DNA of 62,299 bases from CAZWCX01 sp964632945 (GCA_964632945.1 CAZWCX010000031.1:1-62299), one strand, 5' to 3'. Counted from the first letter of the stretch, positions 1 through 10,036 are shown. Notes: generated from the letters alone by a model not told the origin. Made by a program: numbers and translations.

Positions 1-1830
1 ATCTTCTTCGGCATCCTCGCCCAACCGGCCGCGGCCCGGGTGGTGAAAAACACCCTCTTCACCTGGATCGCTTCCGGAGACCTCGAGATCCCGCTGGCCT
101 TCCTGGTCGATCCGCTGTCGGCGGTCATGGTCCTGGTCGTCACGGGCGTGGGGTTCCTCATCCACGTCTACTCCCTCGGCTACATGAGCCATGACCCCGA
201 CATCCAGCGATACTTCTGCTACCTCAACCTCTTCACCTTCGCGATGCTGGTCCTGGTCCTGGCCGACAACCTCCTGGTCATGTTCATCGGCTGGGAAGGG
301 GTCGGCTTGTGCTCCTACCTGCTGATCGGGTTCTGGTTCCAGGACCCGAAGAACGCAACGGCGGGGCGGAAGGCGTTCATCGTCAACCGCGTGGGGGACT
401 TCGGCTTCCTCATCGGCATGTTCCTGCTCTACACGACCTTTCACACGCTCGACTTCGCCGCCCTGGCCCGGTCGCCGCTGCTGCATACCGCGGGGGCGGC
501 GACCATGTTCTGCGCGACCATGTGTCTGTTCCTCGGGGCGACCGGGAAGTCGGCGCAGATCCCGCTGTTCGTCTGGCTGCCGGACGCCATGGCGGGCCCG
601 ACGCCGGTCAGCGCGCTGATCCACGCGGCCACCATGGTCACCGCCGGTGTCTACATGATCTGCCGGCTGAGCGCCGTGTTTGTGCTCGCGCCGTACACGC
701 TGGCGATCGTCGGCGTGGTGGGCGCGGGGACCGCTCTGGTCGCCGGGCTGATCGCGCTCACCCAGAACGACATCAAGAAGGTGCTCGCCTACTCGACGAT
801 CAGCCAACTGGGCTACATGTTTCTGGCCGCGGGCGCGCGCGCGTTCGATGCCGCCGTGTTCCACTTGATGACGCATGCCTTCTTCAAGGCCCTGCTCTTC
901 CTCGGCGCCGGCGCGGTCATCCACGCGCTGGCCGGCGAACAGGACGTGCGCCGGATGGGCGGTCTGCGTCGCGCCCTGCCGGTCACCTGCGCCACGTTCG
1001 CCATCGCGTGCGCCGCGATCGCCGGCATCCCCCCGCTCGCCGGATTCTTCAGCAAGGACGAGATCCTGTGGTCGGTGCTCGAGCGCTTCTCCGCGCAGCA
1101 TGATCCCGTCTGGCTCGTCCTCTGGATCGCGGGCGTGGTGGGCGCGGCCATCACCGCCGTATACATGTTCCGCCTCTTCGGCCTCGTCTTCCTCGGCCCG
1201 TACCGCGGCACGGTCGGGGTCGACGCCGCGGCCGGACCCGCGCACGGGCCCCGCCTCGAGCACGGCGAGGACGATGCGGCCATGCGCAACGTGCTGGTCG
1301 CGCTGGCGTGCGGCACCGTCGTGGTCGGCTTCTTCAACGTCCCGGAGATGCTGGGCGGATCGGCCCGGTTCACCCGGTTCCTGGATCCGGTCTGGTACAA
1401 GGGCGGCTCCATCGCCCACCTGCATTCGCACGCCATGGAAGCGCTCCACTCGCTGCTGGTGCTGGGGATCGCGGGATTGGCGATCTGGCAGACCCTGCGG
1501 ATCTTCTCGATCTGGCCCGTGCACCTGCCGGCCTGGCTGCTCCAGGACGGCGTCTTCCAGGCGATCCGCCGCCGCGCGGAAGCGGGCTTCGGCATCGACG
1601 ACGGCTATCGCCGGCGTCTCGTCGAACCGCTGTACCGCGGCGCCTCCTGGCTGTGGGAATTCTTCGACGTCGCCGTCGTCGATCGCGCGGTCAACGGCGC
1701 CGCGGACGGCGTCCGGCGCTTCGCCGTCTCCGCCCGCGGCATCCAGTCCGGCGTGGTCAGCTTCTATGCCGCGGCCATGGTCCTGGGCGCGCTTTGCATC
1801 CTCGGCTTCTTCGTCCTGGCGTACGCATGA
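1..1830 (+). CDS. nuoL: NADH-quinone oxidoreductase subunit L (5' end outside window)
   Basis: Antiporter-like proton-pumping membrane subunit of respiratory complex I. The frame is open from base 1, so the true start lies to the left; the GTG at 40 is internal, and only the first transmembrane region is missing. The protein is hydrophobic throughout. It shows the subunit L signatures IGWEGVGLCSYLLIG (with the conserved Glu) and, further on, the lysine-bearing KSAQIPLFVWLPDAM stretch followed by PTPVSALIHAATMV, a block typical of the NuoL/M/N and Mrp antiporter fold. The C-terminus holds the extra amphipathic part after the last antiporter helices that separates L from M and N. It is followed after 99 bases by nuoM and nuoN on the same strand, the usual L-M-N order. 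MrpA/NdhF-type relatives are possible but the context makes nuoL nearly certain. Confidence 0.96.
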   Translation: MFFGILAQPAAARVVKNTLFTWIASGDLEIPLAFLVDPLSAVMVLVVTGVGFLIHVYSLGYMSHDPDIQRYFCYLNLFTFAMLVLVLADNLLVMFIGWEGVGLCSYLLIGFWFQDPKNATAGRKAFIVNRVGDFGFLIGMFLLYTTFHTLDFAALARSPLLHTAGAATMFCATMCLFLGATGKSAQIPLFVWLPDAMAGPTPVSALIHAATMVTAGVYMICRLSAVFVLAPYTLAIVGVVGAGTALVAGLIALTQNDIKKVLAYSTISQLGYMFLAAGARAFDAAVFHLMTHAFFKALLFLGAGAVIHALAGEQDVRRMGGLRRALPVTCATFAIACAAIAGIPPLAGFFSKDEILWSVLERFSAQHDPVWLVLWIAGVVGAAITAVYMFRLFGLVFLGPYRGTVGVDAAAGPAHGPRLEHGEDDAAMRNVLVALACGTVVVGFFNVPEMLGGSARFTRFLDPVWYKGGSIAHLHSHAMEALHSLLVLGIAGLAIWQTLRIFSIWPVHLPAWLLQDGVFQAIRRRAEAGFGIDDGYRRRLVEPLYRGASWLWEFFDVAVVDRAVNGAADGVRRFAVSARGIQSGVVSFYAAAMVLGALCILGFFVLAYA

Positions 1831-1929
1831 TCGGACATTCGAGGGTCCGGCCGCACGCGGCGGCCGCTTGTTCCCGGATGGCCCCGCCGCGACGGGCCTG
1901 TCCCCGGTCGAACCTGAAGTGAGATCCCC

Positions 1930-3510
1930 ATGGCGTTCCCCATCCTGAGCCTGCTCATCTTCCTCCCGGTCGCCGGCGCCCTGTTGCTCGCCTGCATGCC
2001 CCGGGAACGGGCAGAGGAAATGCGCTGGGTCGCATTGCTCCTCTCCAGCCTGGAGTTCGCCCTCTCCCTGCCCCTCTTCTTCGTCTTCGACGTGAACACC
2101 GCGTCGATGCAATTCGCCGAGGCGCGCGCCTGGGTGGAATCCGCCGGCATCGGATACCGCCTCGGGGTCGACGGCATCAGCATGCCCCTCGTCCTGCTCA
2201 CGACCCTGCTGACGCCGGTGATGATCCTCTCCTCCTGGACCGCGGTCACCCGGCACGTGAAGGCCTACCTGGTCTGTCTCCTCCTTCTCGAAGGGGCCGT
2301 GGTCGGCGTCTTCTGCGCCCTCGACCTCGTTCTCTTCTACGTCTTCTGGGAGGCCATGCTCATCCCCATGTACCTCCTGGTCGGCGTCTGGGGCGGCGAG
2401 CGGCGCATCTACGCCGCCATCAAGTTCGTCCTCTTCACGATGGCCGGCAGCCTGCTGATGCTCCTGGCCATCCTCTACCTCTACGTCCAGTCGCCGGACC
2501 GCACGTTCGACCTGTTGCGCCTCCAGTCGACGCTCCAACTCGGCGCCACGGCGCAGGTCCTCGCCTTCCTGGCCTTCGGGCTGGCCTTCGCGATCAAGGT
2601 GCCCGTCTTCCCGCTCCACACCTGGCTCCCGGACGCCCACGTGGAAGCGCCGACGGCGGGCAGCGTGGTGCTGGCGGGCGTGCTCCTCAAGATGGGGGGC
2701 TATGGCTTCCTGCGCTTCTGCCTGCCCCTGTTCCCGCAGGCCACCGCCCTGGTCGGCCCCGTGTTCGCCGCCCTCGGCGTGGTCGGCGTGATCTACGGCG
2801 CCCTCATGGCCCTGGCGCAGGACGACATCAAGAAGCTGGTCGCCTACTCGAGCGTCAGCCACCTCGGCGTCGTCGTCGTCGGCATCTTCGCCGTCAACGT
2901 GCGCGGCATCGAAGGGGCCGTGTTCCAGATGATCAACCACGGCCTCAGCACGGGCGCACTGTTCCTCCTGGTCGGCGTGCTGTACGAGCGCACCCACACG
3001 CGCCGCATCGCCGACTACGGCGGACTCGCCCGCGCCCTCCCGGTCTTCTCCATCGTCTTCCTGATCACGACGCTGTCGTCGATCGGCCTGCCCGGCCTGA
3101 ACGGCTTCGTCGGCGAGTTCCTGATCCTGCTCGGCGCCTTCGAGGCGCACCCGCTCCTCGGCGTCGCGAGCGCCACCGGGGTCGTACTCGGCGCGGTCTA
3201 CATGCTCCTGCTGGCCCAGAAGATCCTCTTCGGCCCGCCGGCGGGCGTCGTGGCCCGGGCCGCGCTCACCGAGTCCGCGGACGCCGGACACGCCGTGCCC
3301 CATCCGGCCGCCGCCCACGCGGACGGAGGCACCCCTACGGCGGATGCTCCTGGCGCCCTTCCCGACCTCAACACGCGCGAACGGATCTTCCTGTTCCCGA
3401 TCGTCGCGCTCATGTTCGTGCTCGGCTTCTTCCCCGGCATCCTCCTCGAGCGAATGCACGTCACCGTGCAGGCCCTGCTCGACGGCTATTGGAGGGCCCT
3501 GGCCCGGTGA
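1930..3510 (+). CDS. nuoM: NADH-quinone oxidoreductase subunit M
   Basis: Second antiporter-like proton-pumping subunit of complex I, 526 aa, inner membrane. Visible family motifs are the Glu-bearing FWEAMLIPMYLLVGVWGG, the lysine-containing FAIKVPVFPLHTWLPDAH followed by VEAPTAGSVVLAG, and QDDIKKLVAYSSVSHLG. Length is close to the usual 500-520 aa. The ATG is preceded by a purine-rich stretch (gaagtgag). A hydrophilic His/Ala-rich loop near residues 440-480 looks lineage-specific. It is translationally coupled to nuoN: its TGA overlaps the GTG start of nuoN. Confidence 0.97.
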   Translation: MAFPILSLLIFLPVAGALLLACMPRERAEEMRWVALLLSSLEFALSLPLFFVFDVNTASMQFAEARAWVESAGIGYRLGVDGISMPLVLLTTLLTPVMILSSWTAVTRHVKAYLVCLLLLEGAVVGVFCALDLVLFYVFWEAMLIPMYLLVGVWGGERRIYAAIKFVLFTMAGSLLMLLAILYLYVQSPDRTFDLLRLQSTLQLGATAQVLAFLAFGLAFAIKVPVFPLHTWLPDAHVEAPTAGSVVLAGVLLKMGGYGFLRFCLPLFPQATALVGPVFAALGVVGVIYGALMALAQDDIKKLVAYSSVSHLGVVVVGIFAVNVRGIEGAVFQMINHGLSTGALFLLVGVLYERTHTRRIADYGGLARALPVFSIVFLITTLSSIGLPGLNGFVGEFLILLGAFEAHPLLGVASATGVVLGAVYMLLLAQKILFGPPAGVVARAALTESADAGHAVPHPAAAHADGGTPTADAPGALPDLNTRERIFLFPIVALMFVLGFFPGILLERMHVTVQALLDGYWRALAR

Positions 3511-4967
3511 CCCCGATCGAACTTCCGGAACTGACCACGATCGTCCCCGCCGCCGTGCTCATCGTCGCCGGCCTGGCGGTCCTCTTGACCGACTTGGCGC
3601 ATCGCGCGGTCAACGAGTTCCTGCTCCCGTACCTGGCCCTGCTCGGCGCGCTGATCGCCGGCGGCTCCCTCCTCGTCCTCTGGGGCGACCGCACCCTGGC
3701 CTTCCACGGGACCCTCGTCCTCGACGCCTTCGGCGCCTACATCGGCCTCCTCGTCTGCCTGGGCACGGCCCTCACGGTCCTCCTGTCCATGGGCTACGTC
3801 ACGCGCATGCGCATCCCGGCAGGCGAATACTACTCTCTGCTCCTCCTCGGCGCGGCAGGCATGGTCCTGCTGGCCATGAGCAACGACCTCGTCATGGTGT
3901 TCCTCAGCATTGAACTGCTGTCCCTGAGCGTGTATGTGCTGACCGGGATCACGCGAACCAGAATGCCCGCCAACGAAGCGGCGATGAAGTACTTCATCCT
4001 GGGCGCCTTCGCCTCCGGCTTCCTCCTCATGGGCATGGCTCTCCTCTACGGGGCGACCGGGGAAACCCGGCTCAAGGAGATCGCGAGCGCGGACGCGAAC
4101 CCGAGCCTCCTGTACCCCGGGATCGCGCTGCTGCTGGTGGGGCTCGCCTTCAAGGTGGGCGCGGTGCCGTTCCACATGTGGGTGCCGGATGCCTACGAAG
4201 GGGCCCCGGCCTCGGTCACCGCTTTCATGTCGGTAACGGTGAAGACCGCCGGATTCGCCGCGCTCGTGCGCATGCTGCTGGTCGGGTTGCCGGTCGGCGG
4301 CATGGCCTGGGTGTCCGCCCTGTGGATCCTGGCGGCGCTGACGATGATCCTGGGCAACGTCCTTGCGCTCGCGCAGACGGGCGTGAAGCGAATGCTCGCC
4401 TATTCCAGCATCGCGCACACCGGCTACGTCCTGGTCGGCGTCACCTCGGCCGCGCAGTTGGCCGCCGATCCGACCGCCGCTTCGGACGCGGGGGCGGGGG
4501 TGCTCTTCTACCTGGCCGCCTACTTGTTCATGAACCTGGGCGCGTTCGCGCTGGTCTGCCACCTGGGCGGAGACGAGGACTTCGACGCGATGGAGCGGTT
4601 CAGCGGCCTGGCGCACCGCAAGCCCCTGCATGCGGCCGCCATGACCGTGGCCCTCGTCTCTCTCGCCGGCATCCCGCCGACCGCGGGATTCATGGGCAAA
4701 ATCTACCTCTTCAAGGCGGCCATCTCCGCCGGCTTCGTCGCCCTGGCGCTGATCGGCGTCCTCACCACGCTCGTCTCCCTCTACTACTACCTGCGCATCG
4801 TCGTACTGATGTACATGCGGGACCCGGTCGAAGCGGAACCGGCCACGCCGTCCTGGAGCGCGAACTTCGTGCTGTGGAGCACGGCCGTGGCTACCCTCCT
4901 GCTGGGCATCCTGCCCGCCACCCCGTTCGACGTGACGATCCGCAGCCTGCGCTCGCTGTTCGGCTAG
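3507..4967 (+). CDS. nuoN: NADH-quinone oxidoreductase subunit N
   Basis: Third antiporter-like subunit of complex I, 486 aa. The GTG at 3507 was chosen because it overlaps the nuoM stop as GTGA and sits about 11 bases after ggaggg (3491-3496); a TTG at 3489 gives a longer frame but would destroy that spacing. Family motifs include FKVGAVPFHMWVPDAYEGAP followed by ASVTAFMSV, and QTGVKRMLAYSSIAHTGY. The protein is hydrophobic with about 14 predicted helices. It is the last gene of the L-M-N string; the next gene (copA) is convergent. nuoA, C, E, F, G, H, J and K are not in the window, while nuoB, D and I lie about 36 kb away on the other strand. Confidence 0.96.
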   Translation: MTPIELPELTTIVPAAVLIVAGLAVLLTDLAHRAVNEFLLPYLALLGALIAGGSLLVLWGDRTLAFHGTLVLDAFGAYIGLLVCLGTALTVLLSMGYVTRMRIPAGEYYSLLLLGAAGMVLLAMSNDLVMVFLSIELLSLSVYVLTGITRTRMPANEAAMKYFILGAFASGFLLMGMALLYGATGETRLKEIASADANPSLLYPGIALLLVGLAFKVGAVPFHMWVPDAYEGAPASVTAFMSVTVKTAGFAALVRMLLVGLPVGGMAWVSALWILAALTMILGNVLALAQTGVKRMLAYSSIAHTGYVLVGVTSAAQLAADPTAASDAGAGVLFYLAAYLFMNLGAFALVCHLGGDEDFDAMERFSGLAHRKPLHAAAMTVALVSLAGIPPTAGFMGKIYLFKAAISAGFVALALIGVLTTLVSLYYYLRIVVLMYMRDPVEAEPATPSWSANFVLWSTAVATLLLGILPATPFDVTIRSLRSLFG

Positions 4968-5112
4968 TTCGGCCCCGGGCGCTTCGGCCGTCCCCGCGGC
5001 GACCGCGCTCCGGAAGGACCCGGCAAGGCGGGTGCGCAGCGCGTCAGCGCGGTTGGGCGCCGTCGCCTCCCCCGCCGCCCGCTCCCGGGCGGAGTTCGGC
5101 CGGGACGCCGCG

Positions 5113-7584
5113 CTACAGCGTCAGCCGTGCGCCGCGGAGCCGCAGGCTGTTCTGCACCACCGTAACCGAACTCAACGCCATGGCCAGCGCCGCCCACATG
5201 GGATTCAGGCTCCAGCCCCACCCGTGGAGGAGCCCTGCGGCCAGCGGGATCATCGCGACGTTGTAGAAGAAGGCGAAGAACAGGTTGACGCGGATGGTCC
5301 GCAAGGTGGCGCGTCCCAGACCGAGGGCCGCCGTCACTCCGCGCGGGTCGCCCCGCATGAGGGTGATGCCGGCGGAGGCGATCGCCACGTCGGTTCCGCC
5401 GGCCATGGCGATACCGACGTCGGCCCGCGCGAGGGCGGGGGCGTCGTTGATCCCGTCTCCCACCATGGCGACGCGCCGGCCCGAAGCCTGGAGTTCCCGG
5501 ACTTTCGCCTCCTTTTCGGCGGGCAGGACTTCGGCGAAGATTTCCTCGATCCCCAAGGCGCGGCCGAAGGCGTCGACCACGCGCCGGTGATCGCCGGAGA
5601 GCAGGACCACGCGCATCCCGGCGGCCTTGAGGCCCGCCACGGCTTCGGCGGACTCCTCGCGCGGCGGGTCGGCGATCATCAGCGCGCCGAGCCATCGACC
5701 GTCCCGGGCGACCAGCACCGGGGCGGCCCCTTCGGCCGCGAGCGCGTCCAGGTCGTCGCGGGTCGGCAGTCCGGAGACGTTCGCTCCCTCGAATGCCCCC
5801 AATCGGCCGAGGCGAATTTCTCCCCGGGCGGTCCGCGCAACGATGCCGTGGCCGGCGCGGCTCTCCACGCTTTCCACGGGCCCCGGGGAAAGACCCTCCG
5901 CGCGGGCGCGCGCCGCGACGGCGCGGGCGATCGGGTGATCGCTCCCCTGTTCCGCGTCCAGCGCGGCTTGCAGGAGCTCGCGCTCGGCCACACCGGGGGC
6001 GGGGACGATGCCGCGCACCTCGGGACGCCCGCGCGTCAGCGTTCCGGTCTTGTCGAAGACGACGGTATCGACGCGATCCGCGGCTTCGAGATCGCCGGCG
6101 TCGCGGACCAGGATCCCTTCGCGCGCGCCGCGGCCCGCAGCGACCATGATCGCCGTCGGCGTGGCCAGGCCGAGGGCGCAGGGACACGCCACGATCAACA
6201 CGGCGACGAAACCGGAGAGCCCGAGCACCCGGGCGTTTTCCCCGCCGAAGAGCAGCCAGCCGGCCAGCGTAGCGGCGGCGACCACGATCACGGCGGGAAC
6301 GAACACCGCGGCGACGCGGTCGGCGAGCCGTTGGACCGGCGCGCGCGATCCCTGAGCGCGTTCCACGAGGGCGATCACTTGCGCGAGCACGGTCTCGCGA
6401 CCGACTCGACCCACCCGCACGACCAGCCGACCGTCCACATCCAGGGTTCCCTCGTGGACCGGATCCCCCTCCGCCCGGTCGATCGGCAGGCTTTCCCCGG
6501 TCAGCATCGATTCGTCGAGGGCGGCCCTGCCGCTCTCGATCGTCCCATCGGCGGGGACGCGTTCGCCCGCCACCAGAACGATGCGGTCGCCCGGACGCAG
6601 CGTGGCGGCCGGGACCGTCTCCTCTCCGGCGTGCCCGAGACGACGCGCGATGCGCGGACGCATGTCGATCAGCGCCCGCAACGCGTCGCGGGTCTTTCCC
6701 CGTGCCCGCAATTCCAGCCAGCGGCCGAACAGGATGAAGGCCAGGATCATCACCGAAGTTTCGAAGTAGAGATGGGCGTGTCCCCCGGGCGGCACCAGCC
6801 AATCCGGCCGGAACAGCGTGACGACGCTTGCGCCCCATGCGGCCGTGGTGCCGACGGCGATCAGCGTGTTCATGTCCGCCGCGGCATGGCGCGTCGAGGC
6901 GACGAATCCCCGGTAGAAGGGCCACCCGCACCAGAATTGCGCAAAGGTCGCCAGCGCCGCGGCAATCCACGGGGCGGGGCCCCACGCCGCCAGCCCCGGC
7001 GCCATCGTCAGGGCCATGACGATCGCGGCCAGCACGCCGGCGACGAGCGCGCGCGCCCCGGCGACTCGCTGCTCGGTCCGCGCCCGCACTTCTTCCCCTG
7101 CGCCCGGATCCCGGACCGGCCCTTCGCCCGCCGTCGCGTCCGCGACGGCCGCCTCGGGCGCCGCCCGAGCGACCGCGGCACGCAAGGTTCGCGGGTCGAG
7201 GAGACACGCGGGAATCTCCGCCACGGCCCGACCCGGGGCTTCCAGCACCACGCTGCGGACCCCGGAAACCCGCCGCAAGGCCTCGAGGGCCCGCTCAACC
7301 GCCTCCGCAGGAGCGTCCGCGCGCAGGGCCACCGGCTCGCGAACGACCTCGGTCTCGAAGCCGAGGGACTCCAGCCGCTCGATCAGCGCCACGTCGCCGA
7401 CTTCCCCCGGACGGTAGCGCACCTGGGCGCTCCCGGCCGCGAAGTTCACCTGGGCCGCCGCCACTCCCGGCGTACGCGCGAATCCCTGCTCGATTCGCGC
7501 CGCGCAACTGGCGCAGGTCATGCCGCGCACGGGCAGCGTGAGTTGGCGCTCTTCCGGCGCCGCGGCGGTCGGCGGCAGGGTCAT
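5113..7584 (-). CDS. copA: Copper-translocating P1B-type ATPase
   Basis: Heavy-metal exporting P-type ATPase of 823 aa in the cytoplasmic membrane, probably Cu(I). Residues about 17-80 form a heavy-metal-associated domain with GMTCASC (Cys24, Cys27). A second HMA-like stretch at about 82-150 has lost its CxxC. The transmembrane metal-site motif CPC is at 467-469, the phosphorylated Asp is in DKTGTLT (511-517), the 1B-specific HP dipeptide lies in GSDHPIARAV, and the hinge motif GDGINDAPALARADVG is intact. CPC plus the HP loop assigns it to subgroup 1B; silver or other soft metals cannot be excluded from sequence alone. It lies downstream of a strong terminator for the neighbouring secreted protein gene, so it probably has its own transcription start. 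Confidence 0.94.
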   Translation of the reverse strand: MTLPPTAAAPEERQLTLPVRGMTCASCAARIEQGFARTPGVAAAQVNFAAGSAQVRYRPGEVGDVALIERLESLGFETEVVREPVALRADAPAEAVERALEALRRVSGVRSVVLEAPGRAVAEIPACLLDPRTLRAAVARAAPEAAVADATAGEGPVRDPGAGEEVRARTEQRVAGARALVAGVLAAIVMALTMAPGLAAWGPAPWIAAALATFAQFWCGWPFYRGFVASTRHAAADMNTLIAVGTTAAWGASVVTLFRPDWLVPPGGHAHLYFETSVMILAFILFGRWLELRARGKTRDALRALIDMRPRIARRLGHAGEETVPAATLRPGDRIVLVAGERVPADGTIESGRAALDESMLTGESLPIDRAEGDPVHEGTLDVDGRLVVRVGRVGRETVLAQVIALVERAQGSRAPVQRLADRVAAVFVPAVIVVAAATLAGWLLFGGENARVLGLSGFVAVLIVACPCALGLATPTAIMVAAGRGAREGILVRDAGDLEAADRVDTVVFDKTGTLTRGRPEVRGIVPAPGVAERELLQAALDAEQGSDHPIARAVAARARAEGLSPGPVESVESRAGHGIVARTARGEIRLGRLGAFEGANVSGLPTRDDLDALAAEGAAPVLVARDGRWLGALMIADPPREESAEAVAGLKAAGMRVVLLSGDHRRVVDAFGRALGIEEIFAEVLPAEKEAKVRELQASGRRVAMVGDGINDAPALARADVGIAMAGGTDVAIASAGITLMRGDPRGVTAALGLGRATLRTIRVNLFFAFFYNVAMIPLAAGLLHGWGWSLNPMWAALAMALSSVTVVQNSLRLRGARLTL

Positions 7585-7604
7585 GATCCGGTCCGATCAA
7601 GGTC

Positions 7605-7634
7605 AAAAAAAAGGCCCCCAGCGTGCTGGGGGCC
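7605..7634 (-). terminator. Intrinsic terminator of the 7663-8673 gene
   Basis: Read on the minus strand this is a perfect inverted repeat (GGCCCCCAGC / GCTGGGGGCC) followed directly by eight T residues (A-run at 7605-7612 on the plus strand). It lies 28 bases after the stop codon of the upstream minus-strand gene and just before copA, so it separates the two transcription units. Confidence 0.9.
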
Positions 7635-7662
7635 GGGAAAGAGCCCGTCGAGCATCCGGTCG

Positions 7663-8673
7663 CTAGCGCGTCAGCGTCGGCAGCGGCGCCGTAAACGCCG
7701 GGTTCGGATTCACCACCGCTCCGGGCGTCAAGACGAGGTTGGGCGTCCCCGTGCAGCTCGAATTCGGAAAGTGCGAAATCTGCCCCGTGAAGTTGTTGGC
7801 CAGCACACAGTGGCCGTCGCCGCTGGTATGGATCGGCTCCCCGTCGCCGTGAGACCACACGATGCTCCCGTTGGCCCCGAAACTCGAGCTCACGAAACGC
7901 CCGTTCTGGTCCACGAACGTCCCCACGGAGAAGGGCGTCAGGAAACGACCCCCGCCGGAAGGATAGCCATAGCCGTAGTACCCCACCGGGACGCCGTACC
8001 CGTAGCCGTAGGAACCCGCGTAGGAGCGGGCATAGCGATCGGCGCGAAGCCGCGCATTTTCCTCCTCGAGCGCCGCGAGGCGGGCATCGGCGAGCGCTTC
8101 CAGCCGGGCCAGGTACTCCTGGCGACGGCGTTCACGCTCCTCGGCCACGCGCATCTCCTCCCGCAGGCGCGCCTCCTGCGCCAGGGCCTGGCGCATTTCG
8201 AACTCCTCCCGGGTGACCCACTGCCCCTCGTGGGAGACGAATCCCCGGGCACGCATCGCCTCGTCGTACGTGAGCCAGCGCCCGTCGATCTTCTCGAATC
8301 CGAGGTGCTTGCGCGCCGCCTCGTGGTTCGGATCGAGCGCGATCACCTGCTCGAATTCGGTCCGGGCCGACTGACCCAGCCCCTTGGTCAGGGCCCACAC
8401 GCCCAGTTGGTAGTGCCCGGCCGCATCATCCTCGCGAAGCGCGGACGCCCGCTTGCGATACTCCGCAAGCGCGGTGGGTGCCTGGATGACCTCCAGCACG
8501 AGGTCGCGCGGCATCTCGATACCGCCGTACTCCATTTCCACGCGGATCCGGTCCCCGCGATCCTGAACGATCCCTTCCAGCTTGCCGCCGTTCTTCAGCA
8601 CGACCACGTCGGCCCCGGCGATCGCCGCACCGACGAAGAGGAGGGCACCCATCATCGACAGGGACGTGCGCAT
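7663..8673 (-). CDS. Secreted TPR-like protein with Tyr/Gly-rich tail, function unknown
   Basis: About 336 aa. The start at 8673 was chosen because it opens a signal peptide (MRTSLSMMGALLFVGAAIAG) and has gggaga upstream; a longer frame upstream adds only an implausible Asp/Arg-rich leader. After the signal comes a short beta-rich unit (VVVLKNGGKLEGIVQD then an IPRD-like ending), a type of small N-terminal domain common in planctomycete exported proteins. It is followed by one or two TPR-like helices (residues about 85-125), then a charged coiled coil rich in Glu and Arg (about 160-215). A YGYGYG-rich linker comes next, then a Gly/Ser-rich C-terminal region with two Cys that may form a disulphide. 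No catalytic motif is seen. A structural or scaffold role in the envelope is a guess. Confidence 0.75.
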   Translation of the reverse strand: MRTSLSMMGALLFVGAAIAGADVVVLKNGGKLEGIVQDRGDRIRVEMEYGGIEMPRDLVLEVIQAPTALAEYRKRASALREDDAAGHYQLGVWALTKGLGQSARTEFEQVIALDPNHEAARKHLGFEKIDGRWLTYDEAMRARGFVSHEGQWVTREEFEMRQALAQEARLREEMRVAEERERRRQEYLARLEALADARLAALEEENARLRADRYARSYAGSYGYGYGVPVGYYGYGYPSGGGRFLTPFSVGTFVDQNGRFVSSSFGANGSIVWSHGDGEPIHTSGDGHCVLANNFTGQISHFPNSSCTGTPNLVLTPGAVVNPNPAFTAPLPTLTR

Positions 8674-8926
8674 GGTGTCTTCTCCCACTCGGATCGACGA
8701 CGCCGCGTCCGATGCGGCGCGGTCGACGAAGCCTGGAATCTCCTCGGCTGCCGGGCCGGTGCGGCGGTCCGGGCCTGATTCCATGCTAGCAAAGGCCGCC
8801 TCGCGGGGTCAACCCCGTTCCCCGACCAACGCCGCCCCGGCCGCGCCCGCGCGTACCCGGGGGCGGGGTCGAAGACGACCGCGACCGGCGTCTTCCCCGC
8901 CGCGCCCCCCGCGCAGGGGTCCGCCT

Positions 8927-10036
8927 CTACTTCGACCGATCCGTCTCCGTGGGGCGGAGTCGCTTCTTCACCGCCTCCCTCAGGCGACGCCAGGATCCGC
9001 TCGATTCCGCCTTGAGGTCTTCGCGTGTGTAGGTATAATCGACACGGAAGGCCCCTTGGGAGGCCGTGTCGAGTGCACGGTCGACCGCGTCCTGGAGCTC
9101 GGGGTGGTGCGTCGTATAGGCGCGCAAGAGCCCGTTGAAGGTGCGCGGCCGATCCGACTCCATGACCGCCAGGAACTCCTGGAAGATCTCGGGACGCTGG
9201 AGCGTGCGCTCCAGGTGGAAGAGGAGGTACGCCTGCGCGCCTTCATGCCGACGGATCTCTTCCGCCGTCATCAGGCGCAGTTCCCGCCCCTTCTCCCGCC
9301 CCGCCTGCCCCGCCGCCGACGGCTCGACGGGGATCCGGATCAGTCGGTCCGAGGGGACGTGACCCACGTAGTGACACTCGACGTATTCGGCCCACCCTTC
9401 GGTGTAGGCGAAGACCGGATCGGTCTCCTTCGTAGTCCAGTGGCCCTCCCGGGTGACCAGTTGCACGAGGTGTTCCGGCGACTCCCCCGGGAAGTCGAGG
9501 AACCCATAGGTCTGGGTCATGAACGCATGGCCGATTTCATGGCAAAGGACGTCCGGGCCGCGCTGGGGGTCTTTGCGGATCCCCTCGAGGTTCGCCTCCG
9601 CGAGGTAGATGACCGGTTCCAGGAGGGTCCGGAGGCCGGTGCGGCCGCCGCGCTCCTTGACCCGGACCGCGGCGGGTTGGGCGACGCAAAAGGCCGTCCC
9701 GCTCCGTCCTTCGAGCAGGGCGATGAACAGGGGACCGGCGCGTCCCAGCGAGCGTTCGACCCAGGACCGGTATTCCCGCACGGCGCGGACGAACGGGGCG
9801 TGGGCGCGAATCGGACCGGTGACGTCCTCCGCTTCCCGACGGCCGACCAGGTCGAATACGAGACCCAGTTCGGTCCCCAACGGCAGGGTGCCGCGGGGGC
9901 GCAAGAAGACGATTTCACGGCCCAGAATCAGTTCCGCCGGTTCGGCGGCGCACCGAGGATGAGGCAGGCCGAAAAGGACGGCAAGGGCGAGCGCAACGAT
10001 CGCCCGCACGCCGGCCGGGATCGGAAGAGAGCGCAT
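8927..10036 (-). CDS. Secreted gluzincin-like metalloprotease, uncharacterised
   Basis: About 369 aa, starting at the ATG at 10036 with ggagga close upstream. A signal peptide spans residues 1-31. The zinc motif HEIGH is at 166-170, and a downstream EGWAEY segment (about 213-218) supplies a candidate third zinc ligand Glu, the arrangement of gluzincin peptidases. The sequence matches no named family that I recognise. The start codon overlaps that of tilS on the other strand within a shared CATG, so each gene's Shine-Dalgarno lies in the other's reading frame. Substrate unknown; periplasmic or exported location inferred from the signal peptide. Confidence 0.75.
   Translation of the reverse strand: MRSLPIPAGVRAIVALALAVLFGLPHPRCAAEPAELILGREIVFLRPRGTLPLGTELGLVFDLVGRREAEDVTGPIRAHAPFVRAVREYRSWVERSLGRAGPLFIALLEGRSGTAFCVAQPAAVRVKERGGRTGLRTLLEPVIYLAEANLEGIRKDPQRGPDVLCHEIGHAFMTQTYGFLDFPGESPEHLVQLVTREGHWTTKETDPVFAYTEGWAEYVECHYVGHVPSDRLIRIPVEPSAAGQAGREKGRELRLMTAEEIRRHEGAQAYLLFHLERTLQRPEIFQEFLAVMESDRPRTFNGLLRAYTTHHPELQDAVDRALDTASQGAFRVDYTYTREDLKAESSGSWRRLREAVKKRLRPTETDRSK

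Noticed and set aside
3489..3506. TTG at 3489 as the nuoN start
   Set aside because: The GTG at 3507 overlaps the nuoM stop and has correct spacing from ggaggg; the TTG has none.
5032..8778. 1248-codon open frame on the plus strand across copA
   Set aside because: Antisense shadow: Arg/Gly/His-rich low-complexity product, no domains, lies opposite copA, whose product has all P-type ATPase motifs.
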